A stretch of DNA of 41,650 nucleotides, taken from NCBI GenBank assembly GCA_946610655.1, contig CAMOCH010000001.1, positions 1 to 41,650 on the forward strand. The letters run 5' to 3'. Origin of the DNA: an uncultured Clostridia bacterium (lineage in GTDB: Bacteria; Bacillota; Clostridia; Christensenellales; UBA1242). The position numbers and the translations under genes were made by a program. Below are positions 1 through 8,861 of this stretch, piece after piece. The stretch's first letter is position 1. The number at the start of each line of letters is the position of its first letter. The notes under the pieces were generated by a model, which did not search any database, had not been told where the DNA came from, and saw nothing but the letters and a program-made list of their open reading frames with translations.

Positions 1-642
1 AGTTTCATATTGTTCTTTATTAAGTGGGCAATTTATATAATCTCCATCACCCTGACCTTTACCATATCTATCTGCAACAAATGCTTTGCTCATGTCTATG
101 GTGTCTCCATCAACAATAGGTGCAGATGCATCATAATAATGACATTCTCCACCACATTTTGCCTTTAAATTTTCATAAAGTTTACCAGATGTGAGTGGAC
201 CTGTGCATATTACTGTGTTTGCATTTAAATCTATATCTTCAACTTGAGTGTTAACCACTTCTGCAAATTCAAGACGCTCAATTTGTTCAGTAACTTTTTT
301 AGAAAATTCTTCTCTATCAACAGCAAGAGCTGCTCCAGATGGCACTTTGGTTTTTTCTGCCATTTTTAAAAGCATAGAATCCCAAATCATAAGTTCACCT
401 TTAAGCATACCACTGGCAGAACTTGGGTCTTCACTTTTGAGCGAATTACTGCAAACAATTTCTGCTAAATTTTTATTTGAATGTGCCGGAGAATAAAATA
501 GTGGTTTTTGCTCAACAAGTTTACATTCTATACCCCGCATAGCAAGCTGATAAACACATTCGCATCCAGAAAGTCCACCACCAATAACTAACACTGGTGA
601 TGGACTTTTTAAATTTCTTTTGTTTACTGTAATGTTACTCAT
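1..642 (-). CDS. trmFO: TrmFO, tRNA m5U54 methyltransferase (partial)
   Basis: Folate- and FAD-dependent enzyme that methylates U54 of tRNA in the cytoplasm. I translated this stretch by hand: 214 codons are open from the ATG at 640-642 to the left edge, so the 3' part is missing. The FAD-binding glycine motif VIGGGLSG is at residues 19-26, followed by the family-typical blocks SPAHSNKNLAEIVCSNSLKS and VPSGAALAVDREEFS. The start overlaps the topA stop by 8 nt, which implies translational coupling; topA-trmFO is a common Firmicutes pair. No anomaly is seen in the visible part. Identity is based on strong family motifs. Confidence 0.95.
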   Translation of the reverse strand, partial: MSNITVNKRNLKSPSPVLVIGGGLSGCECVYQLAMRGIECKLVEQKPLFYSPAHSNKNLAEIVCSNSLKSEDPSSASGMLKGELMIWDSMLLKMAEKTKVPSGAALAVDREEFSKKVTEQIERLEFAEVVNTQVEDIDLNANTVICTGPLTSGKLYENLKAKCGGECHYYDASAPIVDGDTIDMSKAFVADRYGKGQGDGDYINCPLNKEQYET

Positions 643-2746
643 CAATCTCTTGACTTTCCTCTTTCTTTTGTTCAATTGGAGTCTTTGTTGAAAAATTACA
701 TTTTGGGCAACTTACAACTTTGCTCTTTGTGTAATACTTAACAATCATATCAGTATTGCAATTTGGACATTTTTCTCCTGCAGGGATATCCCAACTTACA
801 AAGTCACATTTTGGATATCCTTCGCAGCCATAAAAAGCTTTGCCTTTTTTGCTTTTAAGTTGTCTTATATTTTTGCCACATTTTGGGCATTTTGCAACAA
901 TTGGTTTTTCTTCTTCAAGTGGTTTTGTGTTTTTGCATTTTGGATAATTTGGGCAAGCAAGAAATTTACCAAACTTTCCAGTTCTTATAACCATTTTGCT
1001 TCCACATTTATCACAAACAACATCACTTTCTTCGTCTGGAATCTTTGCATTATCACCACTTACTAGTGCTGCTCTTATTTCTTTTTCAAATGGGCCATAA
1101 AATTCAGCAACAACATTTTGCCAGTCTTTACCCATATATTCAATATCATCAAGATTATCTTCCATTTGAGCAGTAAAGCCAATATCCATAATGCCTGCAA
1201 AATGTTTGTTTAGGTAGTCAACAGCTGTTCTACCAAGTTCTGTTGATTTTATTGCTTTACCTTTTTCTTTTTCAATATAGTTTCTCGCATACAAAACACT
1301 GACTGTTTGTGTGTATGTTGCAGGACGACCAATACCTTTATTTTCCATTGCATCAACAAGACTTGCTTCGGTGTATCTTGCCGGTGGCTTGGTGAATTTT
1401 TGTTCTGGTTTTTTATCTTTTTCTTTAAAGATATCTCCTTCTTCAATATTTGGGAGTTTGCTAGATTCATCATCATCTTCTTCGGTATAACTTGTGTAAA
1501 CCTTTGTATATCCTTCAAATATTGGAGTTCTGCCTGTAACTTTAAATTTATATCCAGAATTATCAATATCGGCGCTTATGCTATTATAACTTGCATCTGC
1601 CATTTGACTCGCCAAAAATCTGTCATAAATTAATTTATACAATTTATATTCATTTTTGCCAAGAAGGTCTTTCATTTTCTCTGGAGTATTATCAAGAGAA
1701 ATTGGTCTTATTGCTTCGTGTGCGTCTTGAACATCTTTTTTATTTTTAAATTGTCTTTCATATGGAGGCAAGTATTCTTGACCATATTTTTCTTTAATAA
1801 ACCATTTTGCTGCATTTTGAGCTTCTGGGCTAACTCTGGTTGAGTCTGTTCTAATATATGTTACAAGTGCTTGTTTTCCACCTGTAGAAAGTGGCGCACC
1901 TTCATATAATGTTTGAGCAGTTTGAGTTATAACTTTTAGACTCATACCAAGTTTGTTGCCTGCTTCTTTTTGCATACTAGAAGTAGTAAATGGCGCACTT
2001 GGATGAGAATATGTTACAGATTTTTTAACACTTTCAGCAACATAAGTTCCTGTTTTAAGTTTTTCCAAAATCTCGTCCATTTGTTCTTTTGTTTTGATTT
2101 TTTTATCTTTGCCATCAACCAAGGTTGCTTTAACAACTTCTTTTGAACCTTCTTTATGCAAACTTACAACAAGTGTCCAATATTCTTCTGGCTTAAAGTT
2201 TTCTATTTCTCTATCTCTATCAACAACAAGCTTAAGTGTTACGCTTTGAACTCTGCCTGCACTCATGTTTGCTTGAATTTTTTTGCAAAGAATTGGACTA
2301 ACTTTGTATCCCACAAGTCTATCAAGAACTCTTCTTGCTTGCTGAGCGTCAACCAACTTTTGATCAATTGGTCTTGGATGTTTTGCAGCTTCTTGAACTG
2401 TTTTCTTTTCAATTTGGTTATATGTTATTCTGCAGTTGCTTGTTTTGTCTATTCCAAGCACTTCACACACATGCCATGCAATTGCTTCACCTTCTCTATC
2501 AGGGTCGGTTGCTATCAAAACATTATCTGCTTTTTTATATTCTGCTTGCAAATTTGCAACAACTTTTTTCTTGTCGGCAGGGATAACATATTCTGGCGCA
2601 AAATTTTTAAGAATATCTACACCAAGCCCTTTAGCCGGCAAATCACGAATATGTCCAAAAGTTGGAACAACCTTGTAGGCATCTCCCAAATATTTTTGAA
2701 CACTTTCTCTTTTTCCTGGTCCTTCAATTAAAACAAGAGTTTTCAT
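635..2746 (-). CDS. topA: DNA topoisomerase I (type IA)
   Basis: Relaxes negatively supercoiled DNA by a transient 5'-phosphotyrosine break. The 703-residue protein is full length for a bacterial TopA. The N-terminal Toprim domain has the catalytic Glu9 and the DPDREGE metal motif (81-87). The active-site tyrosine is Tyr297 in ALVTYIRTDSTRVS. The C-terminus has three four-Cys zinc modules (about 601-700), beginning CDKCGSKM, CPKCGKNI and CPNCNTDM. It has its own promoter at 2860-2889, and trmFO follows with an 8-nt overlap. The RBS is weak (GTGAG about 6 nt before ATG). Identification is secure. Confidence 0.98.
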   Translation of the reverse strand: MKTLVLIEGPGKRESVQKYLGDAYKVVPTFGHIRDLPAKGLGVDILKNFAPEYVIPADKKKVVANLQAEYKKADNVLIATDPDREGEAIAWHVCEVLGIDKTSNCRITYNQIEKKTVQEAAKHPRPIDQKLVDAQQARRVLDRLVGYKVSPILCKKIQANMSAGRVQSVTLKLVVDRDREIENFKPEEYWTLVVSLHKEGSKEVVKATLVDGKDKKIKTKEQMDEILEKLKTGTYVAESVKKSVTYSHPSAPFTTSSMQKEAGNKLGMSLKVITQTAQTLYEGAPLSTGGKQALVTYIRTDSTRVSPEAQNAAKWFIKEKYGQEYLPPYERQFKNKKDVQDAHEAIRPISLDNTPEKMKDLLGKNEYKLYKLIYDRFLASQMADASYNSISADIDNSGYKFKVTGRTPIFEGYTKVYTSYTEEDDDESSKLPNIEEGDIFKEKDKKPEQKFTKPPARYTEASLVDAMENKGIGRPATYTQTVSVLYARNYIEKEKGKAIKSTELGRTAVDYLNKHFAGIMDIGFTAQMEDNLDDIEYMGKDWQNVVAEFYGPFEKEIRAALVSGDNAKIPDEESDVVCDKCGSKMVIRTGKFGKFLACPNYPKCKNTKPLEEEKPIVAKCPKCGKNIRQLKSKKGKAFYGCEGYPKCDFVSWDIPAGEKCPNCNTDMIVKYYTKSKVVSCPKCNFSTKTPIEQKKEESQEIDE

Positions 2747-2817
2747 AAAATCTCACTTACTTTTATATTTGCATGCATATAAATGATATTAAATAATAAA
2801 TATAATTATAATATAAT

Positions 2818-2839
2818 ATTGGCAAAGTAAACTGCCAAT
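2818..2839 (-). other. hairpin in the topA leader
   Basis: The inverted repeat ATTGGCA-N8-TGCCAAT lies about 20 nt after the inferred topA transcription start and about 70 nt before the ATG. It is followed by AT-rich sequence without a clean T-run, so it looks more like a leader structure than a terminator. Its function is unknown. Confidence 0.4.
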
Positions 2840-2859
2840 TTATTGCGTGCTACTTTTGA

Positions 2860-2889
2860 ATACTAGCACAAACATTTTGGTGTTGTCAA
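2860..2889 (-). promoter_or_regulatory. sigma-A-type promoter of topA
   Basis: On the minus strand, TTGACA (2884-2889) is separated by 18 nt from TAGTAT (2860-2865). It sits directly after the stop codon of the S51 peptidase gene and would give topA a leader of roughly 105 nt. Inferred from consensus match only. Confidence 0.65.
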
Positions 2890-2897
2890 ATATGTTT

Positions 2898-3608
2898 TTA
2901 TGCTTTTTTTGACAATTCCTTGCCGTATTTTTGACTTTCTTTTGTTATTGCACGAATCATTTTTTTATTACTAAAAAATATATTTTTTAGCTTTCCATTT
3001 CTAACACTTACAAACTGATTGTTTTTTATTGTTAAAAATTTTCCTCTTCCTAAAAATTTTGTTTGCTTAACATGTGCATCATAACATTCTTTGGCACTAA
3101 CCATTTTTTTATCTACACCAGAGTATCTAGTTTTGCTATAATGCACAACCACACTTTTATCTAAAATTTTAAGTCCATCATAATCACTTAATTCTTTTTC
3201 ATATGGTTCATAACTTAATGTATGCAAAAGAGTGCTTCCTGTGATAACAGCTCCGGCACTATCACCTATGTATAAAACACCACTATTAATTCTTTCCCTA
3301 ATTTCATCAAACCAATCAATTTGAGTAAGTTTATCTTTTAGCCTGCAAACATTTCCACCACTAACAAAAATAATATCAAATTGATTTGTCTTGTGTGTAT
3401 GACTAGATAGTGTGCAAATATTTTTTTTGTCAATACCTGCCAAACACAATGCTTGTTTGCATAACGCGAGATAATATTTATTATCTTCATCAGCAAAAGG
3501 AACAAACAAAACCTTTTTGTTTTCTATATCATTTCCAAAAAAACTTTTTATATATTTTTTAGCATCAAGCATTCTTGAAAATGCTGAAAATAATAACATA
3601 TTAATCAA
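2898..3608 (-). CDS. peptidase S51 (dipeptidase E-like) family protein
   Basis: Cytoplasmic serine peptidase family related to PepE, which cleaves Asp-X dipeptides; cyanophycinase belongs to the same family. The nucleophile is probably Ser117 in the elbow YIGDSAGA, preceded by the oxyanion-type loop FVSGGN (81-86); His156 in VVVHYS is a candidate third residue. The length (236) fits PepE. The first codon is TTG at 3608, spaced well from GTGAG; an ATG at 3599 (MLLFSAF) is an equally reasonable start. It is the last gene of yifB-dprA-S51. The substrate cannot be told from sequence. Confidence 0.8.
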   Translation of the reverse strand: MINMLLFSAFSRMLDAKKYIKSFFGNDIENKKVLFVPFADEDNKYYLALCKQALCLAGIDKKNICTLSSHTHKTNQFDIIFVSGGNVCRLKDKLTQIDWFDEIRERINSGVLYIGDSAGAVITGSTLLHTLSYEPYEKELSDYDGLKILDKSVVVHYSKTRYSGVDKKMVSAKECYDAHVKQTKFLGRGKFLTIKNNQFVSVRNGKLKNIFFSNKKMIRAITKESQKYGKELSKKA

Positions 3609-3683
3609 TTTAAAAATCTCACTTTTTTACAAATTTATTTGTTATTTTAATGATTTAACCATGTTTTTGAATGGTTTTAATTC

Positions 3684-3700
3684 AAATTTTGCGTTTTTTA
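3684..3700 (-). repeat. 17-nt stop-codon motif, copy 1 (dprA end)
   Basis: Minus-strand TAAAAAACGCAAAATTT, whose first three bases are the TAA stop of dprA. Identical or near-identical copies start at the stops of yifB, rsmE and trmR. See the finding on this motif. Confidence 0.7.
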
Positions 3701-4789
3701 GTAATTTACTGAATTAATTTTTTCATAGTAATTACCGGACAATTTTCTCACCTTTCCCATGATTTCAAGCATAGATAATTTGGTGCTTATTTCTTGCATA
3801 TTAAGTTTTAAATTTTCACATATTTCATCAATATGCATTTCTCCATCATTCAATAAATTTAAAATTTGACTACTTATTAAATCTAATTGAATTTCTGTTT
3901 TCTTTTCCTTGCGAGAAGCAATTCCAAATCTATCCAAAATATCTTTTGGAGAAAGTGTTAAGCACTCTGGATATCTTGATATCAATTCATTTGTTCCTTT
4001 GCTTTGCTCACTAGTAATATTTCCAGGAACACAAAACAATTCTCTACCTTGTTCAATTGCAAACATCGCCGTGCTTGTTGCTCCACTATGCACACCAGCC
4101 TCAACAACCAAAGTTCCTTCACTAAGTCCACTAATTATTCTATTTCTTCTAATAAATGTGTATTGTTTTGGTCTTATTGTTGGCCTATATTCACTAACAA
4201 GCAAACCTTTTTGAGCAATTTCTCTTGCTAGTCCAACATTCTCTGACGGATAAATATTATCAAGTCCACCAGCCAATACTGCAATCGTTTTGCCACCAGC
4301 TTTTAATGTTTCTCTTGCACAGCATGCATCAATACCATAAGAAAGACCACTAACAGTAACAAGACCTGACTTTGCTATTTTTGCAGAAAAATCATTGGCA
4401 ACATCTCTTCCATAAAAAGTTGGTTTTCTTGTTCCAACAATTGCAAAACATTTTTTGTTTAAAAGTTTTTTATCGCCGATTGTATATAAAACAAATGGAG
4501 GGTCATCAATTTGTTTAAGCAAATATGGATACTCTTCATCTAAAATAGTTATTGCTTCAACAGAATATTTTTTTAAAAAAGATTCAATTTCTGCTCTTAC
4601 TTCTTCAATATTTGTTTTACTAATTTTTTCTATATGTTCTTTGTCTAAGTAATATTTTAAGTCTGCCTTAGACAATTCAAATATTTTTGTTAATATGCTT
4701 AATCCATTAACAAGACATTCAATTTTTTTATATGGAACGTCTAAAAAATCTAAATATATTAAAGACAATGATTCATCACTAATTTTCAT
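3698..4789 (-). CDS. dprA: DprA, DNA-processing/recombination mediator
   Basis: Binds incoming single-stranded DNA during natural transformation and loads RecA. The 363 residues show the family layout. A helical N-terminal part (1-80) is followed by the Rossmann domain with AIVGTRKPTFYGRDVA, TVSGLSYGIDA, VLAGGLDNIYP, RRNRIISGLSEGTLVVEA and SGATSTAMFAIEQGRELFCVPG. A winged-helix tail (about 300-360) completes it. It lies 65 bp after yifB and 89 bp before the S51 peptidase on one transcript. No other competence genes are in the window, so active transformation is not shown. The stop codon opens a repeated 17-nt motif. Confidence 0.97.
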   Translation of the reverse strand: MKISDESLSLIYLDFLDVPYKKIECLVNGLSILTKIFELSKADLKYYLDKEHIEKISKTNIEEVRAEIESFLKKYSVEAITILDEEYPYLLKQIDDPPFVLYTIGDKKLLNKKCFAIVGTRKPTFYGRDVANDFSAKIAKSGLVTVSGLSYGIDACCARETLKAGGKTIAVLAGGLDNIYPSENVGLAREIAQKGLLVSEYRPTIRPKQYTFIRRNRIISGLSEGTLVVEAGVHSGATSTAMFAIEQGRELFCVPGNITSEQSKGTNELISRYPECLTLSPKDILDRFGIASRKEKKTEIQLDLISSQILNLLNDGEMHIDEICENLKLNMQEISTKLSMLEIMGKVRKLSGNYYEKINSVNY

Positions 4790-4840
4790 ATTTTCCCTTC
4801 AATTTAATAAAAATCATATTAAATTTTAACTTTTTAAACC

Positions 4841-4857
4841 AAATTTTGCGTTTTTTA
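4841..4857 (-). repeat. 17-nt stop-codon motif, copy 2 (yifB end)
   Basis: Minus-strand TAAAAAACGCAAAATTT, identical over 17 nt to the copy at the dprA stop, again with TAA being the stop codon of the gene (yifB). Confidence 0.7.
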
Positions 4858-6381
4858 TAAAGATAATTTATCAATATTTCTATAACTTATTGCTTCCAAT
4901 ATATGGTTTGATTTAATATCTTTTGAGCCATCTAAATCTGCTATTGTTCTTGCAACTTTTAATATTCTTGTGTATCCACGAGCAGACATATTAAATTTTT
5001 CAAAAGCATTTGCAAGCAAGTTTTCACTCTCTTCATCTAACACACAATATTCTCTAACTTGCTTATTTGTCATTTTTGCATTGCAATAAATTCCTGTTCC
5101 TGCAAATCTTTGTTGTTGAATTTTCCTTGCTTTATCCACGCGCTTCTTAACTTCTGCGCTAGATTCTTCAAGTTTATCACTTTTTAAATCTAGAAAAGCA
5201 ACTCTATCAACATCAACTTTTATATCAATTCTATCAAGAAGTGGTCCAGAAATTCTTTTTAAATATTTAGAAATTTGGGTTGGTGAGCATGTGCACACCA
5301 AATCTTTACTTCCATAATTTCCACATGGACATGGATTCATGCTTGCAACCAATATAAAGTTGGCTGGATACTCATATGTTCCAGACGCACGAGAAACTGT
5401 TACAACGCCATCTTCAAGTGGACCACGAAGCGTTTCTATGGTTGCCCTTGAATATTCTGGCATTTCATCCAAAAACAAAACCCCATTATGTGCTAAACTA
5501 ACTTCTCCTGGTTTTGCATCTTTGCCGCCACCAATTAAACTAACGTTTGTTGCTGTGTGATGAGGACTTCTGAATGGTCTTGTTGTAACAACACCTTTGT
5601 TTGAGTCTAACACACCAGCGATACTATGTATTTTTGTTATTTCTAGAGCTTCATCAAAAGTCAAATCTGGCAGTATCCCAGGAACACATCTAGCAAGCAT
5701 TGTTTTTCCTGCTCCAGGAGGCCCTGCCATCAAAATATTATGCCCACCACTAACAGCAATTTCCATTGCTCTTTTAACTGCATACTGACCTTTTACTCTT
5801 GCAAAATCTTCTTTAATGTAATCATTGTGTTCAACTTTCCATTCGTTATTTTCAACTTTTTCAAGGTTACCTGCACCATTTAGAAAGTCGCAAACTTCTT
5901 TTAAATTTTTTGCAGCATAAACATCAATGCCGGTTATATAGCTGGCTTCTTTTTGATTATCAAACGGAATAATAAAGCTTTTAAAGCCTTTTTCCTTGGC
6001 ACTAATAAGAAGTGGCAAAATTCCTCTGACTGACTTAACATTTCCATCAAGGCCAAGTTCTCCAAAATATATATAATTTTTTGCAGCCAGTTCTTTAACT
6101 TGTTCACTTGCAACCAATATGCTTATTGCAATGGCGAGATCAAAACTTGGTCCCTCTTTTTTTGCACCGGCTGGAGCCAAATTAACTATCACTTTTGATT
6201 TTGGAAATTGAAACATACTATTTTTGATTGCAGACTGAACTCTTTCTCTGCTTTCTTTAACAGCTGTATCTGCAAGCCCAACAATATCGTAGCCAGGAAG
6301 ACCCCTGTTGATATCAACTTCAACATCAACTTTATATCCAGAAAGCCCAGAGAGCCCAAAACTATTTACTTTTGCTAACAT
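4855..6381 (-). CDS. yifB: YifB/ComM-family AAA+ ATPase (Mg-chelatase-like)
   Basis: AAA+ protein of the ComM family; in some naturally competent bacteria ComM promotes branch migration of integrating DNA. The start was chosen at the ATG at 6379-6381 (MLAKVNSFGL) because it follows AAGGAATAAAT and opens the conserved N-terminal domain; a longer open frame upstream lacks family sequence. From this start the protein has 508 residues. It carries an N-terminal ChlI-like domain with APAGAKKEGPSFDL (69-82), Walker A GPPGAGKT (220-227), Walker B LFLDEMPE, and a Cys cluster after MNPCPCGNYG. It heads yifB-dprA-S51 under its own promoter. Confidence 0.95.
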   Translation of the reverse strand: MLAKVNSFGLSGLSGYKVDVEVDINRGLPGYDIVGLADTAVKESRERVQSAIKNSMFQFPKSKVIVNLAPAGAKKEGPSFDLAIAISILVASEQVKELAAKNYIYFGELGLDGNVKSVRGILPLLISAKEKGFKSFIIPFDNQKEASYITGIDVYAAKNLKEVCDFLNGAGNLEKVENNEWKVEHNDYIKEDFARVKGQYAVKRAMEIAVSGGHNILMAGPPGAGKTMLARCVPGILPDLTFDEALEITKIHSIAGVLDSNKGVVTTRPFRSPHHTATNVSLIGGGKDAKPGEVSLAHNGVLFLDEMPEYSRATIETLRGPLEDGVVTVSRASGTYEYPANFILVASMNPCPCGNYGSKDLVCTCSPTQISKYLKRISGPLLDRIDIKVDVDRVAFLDLKSDKLEESSAEVKKRVDKARKIQQQRFAGTGIYCNAKMTNKQVREYCVLDEESENLLANAFEKFNMSARGYTRILKVARTIADLDGSKDIKSNHILEAISYRNIDKLSL

Positions 6382-6409
6382 ATTTATTCCTTCTTTATTT
6401 GATAAAATA

Positions 6410-6438
6410 ATTTTAACACATATAATTGTTATTGGCAA
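6410..6438 (-). promoter_or_regulatory. promoter of the yifB operon
   Basis: On the minus strand, TTGCCA (6433-6438), a 17-nt spacer, then TAAAAT (6410-6415). It lies just downstream of the rpsU terminator and upstream of yifB, which places yifB in a new transcription unit. Confidence 0.65.
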
Positions 6439-6478
6439 TAATTTTATCGAACATTTTTTCTATAAATATTTTTGCAAT

Positions 6479-6505
6479 AAAAAAAACTGGGGGTCTCCCA
6501 GTTTT
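6479..6505 (-). terminator. Rho-independent terminator of rpsU
   Basis: Minus-strand stem AAAACTGGG / CCCAGTTTT with a 5-nt loop, followed by a T-run. It begins 4 nt after the rpsU stop codon. Confidence 0.9.
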
Positions 6506-6509
6506 GCTT

Positions 6510-6689
6510 TTAGCCTTTACGAGCGCGTTTTCTTGCAGCTTCGCTCTTTTTCTTTTTAGCAACAGAAGGTTTAACATAAGCTTCGCGTTTACGGATATCA
6601 CCAATGATACCATCTTTTTGACATTTACGTTTGAAACGTTTGATAGCGCTTTCTACGTTTTCATTTTCGCCTACTTTAACGGTTGACAT
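6510..6689 (-). CDS. rpsU: 30S ribosomal protein bS21
   Basis: Small-subunit ribosomal protein near the anti-Shine-Dalgarno end of 16S rRNA. I read this 59-codon gene by hand: it begins MSTVKVGENENVESAIKRFK, continues with KCQKDGIIGDIRKREAYVKP, and has a Lys/Arg-rich tail ending KRARKG, the usual bS21 pattern and length. The RBS is nearly ideal (GAGGAGGTG before ATG). It is monocistronic, with its own promoter and terminator. Arginine codons are mostly CGT/CGC, whereas neighbouring genes favour AGA, as expected of a very highly expressed gene. Confidence 0.97.
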   Translation of the reverse strand: MSTVKVGENENVESAIKRFKRKCQKDGIIGDIRKREAYVKPSVAKKKKSEAARKRARKG

Positions 6690-6728
6690 GTTTTCACCTC
6701 CTCTTATAAAAAATCTCTAACGAAAAGA

Positions 6729-6757
6729 ATCTTATCACAAGGCATTAATTTTGTCAA
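6729..6757 (-). promoter_or_regulatory. strong promoter of rpsU
   Basis: On the minus strand, consensus TTGACA (6752-6757), a 17-nt spacer, then TAAGAT (6729-6734). It abuts the mtaB stop codon and would give a leader of about 30-35 nt with a strong RBS. Confidence 0.8.
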
Positions 6758-6761
6758 GTGA

Positions 6762-8039
6762 TTAATCACAAATTTGGCACTTTGCCCCGTCCATCATAAG
6801 TTCATTAAGCTTTACATTAACAATTGTGTTACCAGCAAGTTCTTTTGTTCTATTTTTTTCTATATAGCACTTAATGTAATTGTCTGTGTGAGCTGTATAA
6901 TATTCTCCGTCTGTGGTTTCAATAATAACCTTTTTAACGGCATCTTTTGCTATGTTTTGTTTTATAAATTCATCATGACCTGCTGCAGACAACGCTTTAA
7001 GTTTCCACACTCTGTCTTTTACACCATCTGCAACATTCTTAAATTTGGCTGCCACTGTGCCATCTCTTTTTGAATATGGAAACACATGCATTTCAAAAAA
7101 GTTTGCTTTTTTGCAAGTTTCGTAAGTTTCATCAAAAAGTTCTTCTGTTTCGGTTGGAAAACCTACAATAACATCAGTAGTTATTGCAGCAAGTGGAAAA
7201 TATTTTCTTATAAGTTCAACTTTGCCCAAAAACTCTTCTTTTGTGTAGTGCCTATTCATATCTTTTAAAACTTTGTTTGAACCACTTTGCATAGACAAAT
7301 GAAAATGTGGACAAAAATATTCATCTGTCAATAAATATTTCAAAAATTCATCATCAATAATATTTACTTCAAGCGATGAAAATCTGTATCGCATTTTTTG
7401 CTTTACTGAAGAGTCGTTAACAGATTTAATAAGTTTTGCAACATCAACCAAACTTGTGCCGTCATCAAAATCTTTTCCGTAACCAGACAAGTTTATTCCA
7501 GCAAGAACCACTTCATTAACCCCAGAGTTTTGCATGTTTAAAAGCTCATTTTTAAGTTCTGCAAGTGATCTAGATTTTTCTCTTCCACGAACATATGGAA
7601 TCAAACAATATGTGCAAAAATTGTTGCAGCCATCTTGACACTTTAACACTCCTCTGGTTCTGTTTGAAATATGTTCGTTTGAATTTATCATTTTAACATT
7701 ATTATCACTACATATTTTTGCAGCAATTTGAATTTTATTTTGTGTGCCAATAACAAATTTAACATTTGGTATTTTTGAAAAATGTTCACTGTTATTTTCA
7801 CTTGCGCAACCTGCAACATACACATCTGCTTTTGGATTTATTTTGAGAAGCTTTGTTATCATGTTGCGGCTTTTTCGTTCACCTTCATTAGTTACAGCAC
7901 AAGTGTTAACAAAATATACATCTGCAAATTCGTGACCAAAAACAACAGAAAAACCACTTGCAGTAAGAACCCCTGCAATGGTGTCTGACTCGTATTGATT
8001 GACTTTGCAACCAAGATTTACTATTGCGACTTTTTTCAT
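6762..8039 (-). CDS. mtaB: MtaB, tRNA t6A37 methylthiotransferase
   Basis: Radical-SAM enzyme that converts t6A37 to ms2t6A37 in ANN-decoding tRNAs. The 425 residues show the UPF0004 N-terminal domain with cluster ligands Cys11 (NLGCKVNQYE), Cys47 (NTCAVT) and Cys78 (AGCAS). The radical-SAM CxxxCxxC is at Cys138, Cys142 and Cys145 (GCNNFCTYCLIPYVRGREKS), and a TRAM-like C-terminus follows. NLGCKVNQYES is the MtaB rather than the MiaB signature. The RBS is GGAG, 4 nt before ATG. It follows rsmE by 65 bp on the same transcript. Confidence 0.95.
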   Translation of the reverse strand: MKKVAIVNLGCKVNQYESDTIAGVLTASGFSVVFGHEFADVYFVNTCAVTNEGERKSRNMITKLLKINPKADVYVAGCASENNSEHFSKIPNVKFVIGTQNKIQIAAKICSDNNVKMINSNEHISNRTRGVLKCQDGCNNFCTYCLIPYVRGREKSRSLAELKNELLNMQNSGVNEVVLAGINLSGYGKDFDDGTSLVDVAKLIKSVNDSSVKQKMRYRFSSLEVNIIDDEFLKYLLTDEYFCPHFHLSMQSGSNKVLKDMNRHYTKEEFLGKVELIRKYFPLAAITTDVIVGFPTETEELFDETYETCKKANFFEMHVFPYSKRDGTVAAKFKNVADGVKDRVWKLKALSAAGHDEFIKQNIAKDAVKKVIIETTDGEYYTAHTDNYIKCYIEKNRTKELAGNTIVNVKLNELMMDGAKCQICD

Positions 8040-8090
8040 TTTTTCTCCATTTTTTAATGATTTATATATATTTTTTCACTTTTTTTATGT

Positions 8091-8107
8091 AATTTTTGCG
8101 TTTTTTA
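8091..8107 (-). repeat. 17-nt stop-codon motif, copy 3 (rsmE end)
   Basis: Minus-strand TAAAAAACGCAAAAATT, one base different from the dprA, yifB and trmR copies; TAA is the rsmE stop codon. Confidence 0.65.
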
Positions 8108-8824
8108 CTCTAAATACTGACTTATCACAGACACACCCAAAATTGCTGCTGTTTCAGTTCTAAGTATTCTTTTGCCAAGACTAACTATTTTTGCTCCAGC
8201 ACTTTTTAATGCATCAATTTCTTCATTTGAAAAGCCACCTTCTGGACCAATTACTATTGCAACATTTTGGTTTTGTTTGATTGCTGGCAAATAATCTTTT
8301 AGTAGCAAGTTTTCTTCATTTTCATAAAAAACAATAAAGTGATCATATTTTTTTACACTAGCCACAACATCTTTAAACGACATTACACCTTGCACATTTG
8401 TAAGTTTACTTCTGCCACATTGTTTGCACGCCGAAACGGAAACGCTTTCAAGCTTATCAAGTTTGCCTGTGTTTGATTTAACATCACAAAATTTACTTTC
8501 AAAAACAACCATGTTGCTTGCACCAATTTCGGTTATTTTTTGCATGATAAGAGAAAGTTTATCTCCTTTTGCGAGCGCCTGAAACAGATCTATTTTTTGC
8601 ACAGGATTTGCTATGTTTTTTGTTTTGCTTATTAACTTAAGTTCGGCATTTTTTTTGTTAAGTTTTGCAACTGTTGCTACGTAATTATAATCATCGCCAC
8701 AAAAAAGTTCAACATTTTCACCTTCTCTTGTGCGCATTACATTTGCTAAGTGATGAAATTCATCACCTTCCAAAACCACATTTTCGCCGTCTATTTTATC
8801 AATATAATATCTTTTTAATTTCAT
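8105..8824 (-). CDS. rsmE: RsmE, 16S rRNA m3U1498 methyltransferase
   Basis: SPOUT-class methyltransferase acting on U1498 of 16S rRNA. The 239 residues contain an N-terminal PUA-like part with EFHHLANVMR and the C-terminal knot with VIGPEGGFSNEEI (191-203) and LGKRILRTETAAI (216-228), the classic RsmE signatures. It lies after the dnaJ terminator and has its own promoter; the ATG is only 9 nt from the -10 box and no Shine-Dalgarno is present, so the mRNA may be leaderless. The gene next in line, 65 bp on, is mtaB. Confidence 0.96.
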   Translation of the reverse strand: MKLKRYYIDKIDGENVVLEGDEFHHLANVMRTREGENVELFCGDDYNYVATVAKLNKKNAELKLISKTKNIANPVQKIDLFQALAKGDKLSLIMQKITEIGASNMVVFESKFCDVKSNTGKLDKLESVSVSACKQCGRSKLTNVQGVMSFKDVVASVKKYDHFIVFYENEENLLLKDYLPAIKQNQNVAIVIGPEGGFSNEEIDALKSAGAKIVSLGKRILRTETAAILGVSVISQYLE

Positions 8825-8833
8825 AACACACTT

Positions 8834-8861
8834 ATTATATCAAATTTATAATAAAATGCAA
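8834..8861 (-). promoter_or_regulatory. promoter of rsmE-mtaB, possibly leaderless
   Basis: On the minus strand, TTGCAT (8856-8861), a 16-nt spacer, then extended -10 TGATATAAT with TATAAT at 8834-8839. Nine nt separate TATAAT from the rsmE ATG, which leaves no room for an RBS. Confidence 0.6.

Noticed and set aside
2156..2731. Plus-strand open frame of 191 codons opposite topA
   Set aside because: Antisense to conserved topA sequence; Phe/Cys/Asn-rich composition comes from the reverse complement of Lys/Ala/Val codons.
6382..6438. N-terminal extension of YifB by 19 residues
   Set aside because: The longer frame reads back across the promoter, lacks an RBS, and the conserved domain begins at the ATG at 6381.
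6413..6613. 66-codon minus-strand frame overlapping the rpsU gene
   Set aside because: It crosses the rpsU terminator and reads rpsU in the wrong frame; the true gene is 6510-6689.
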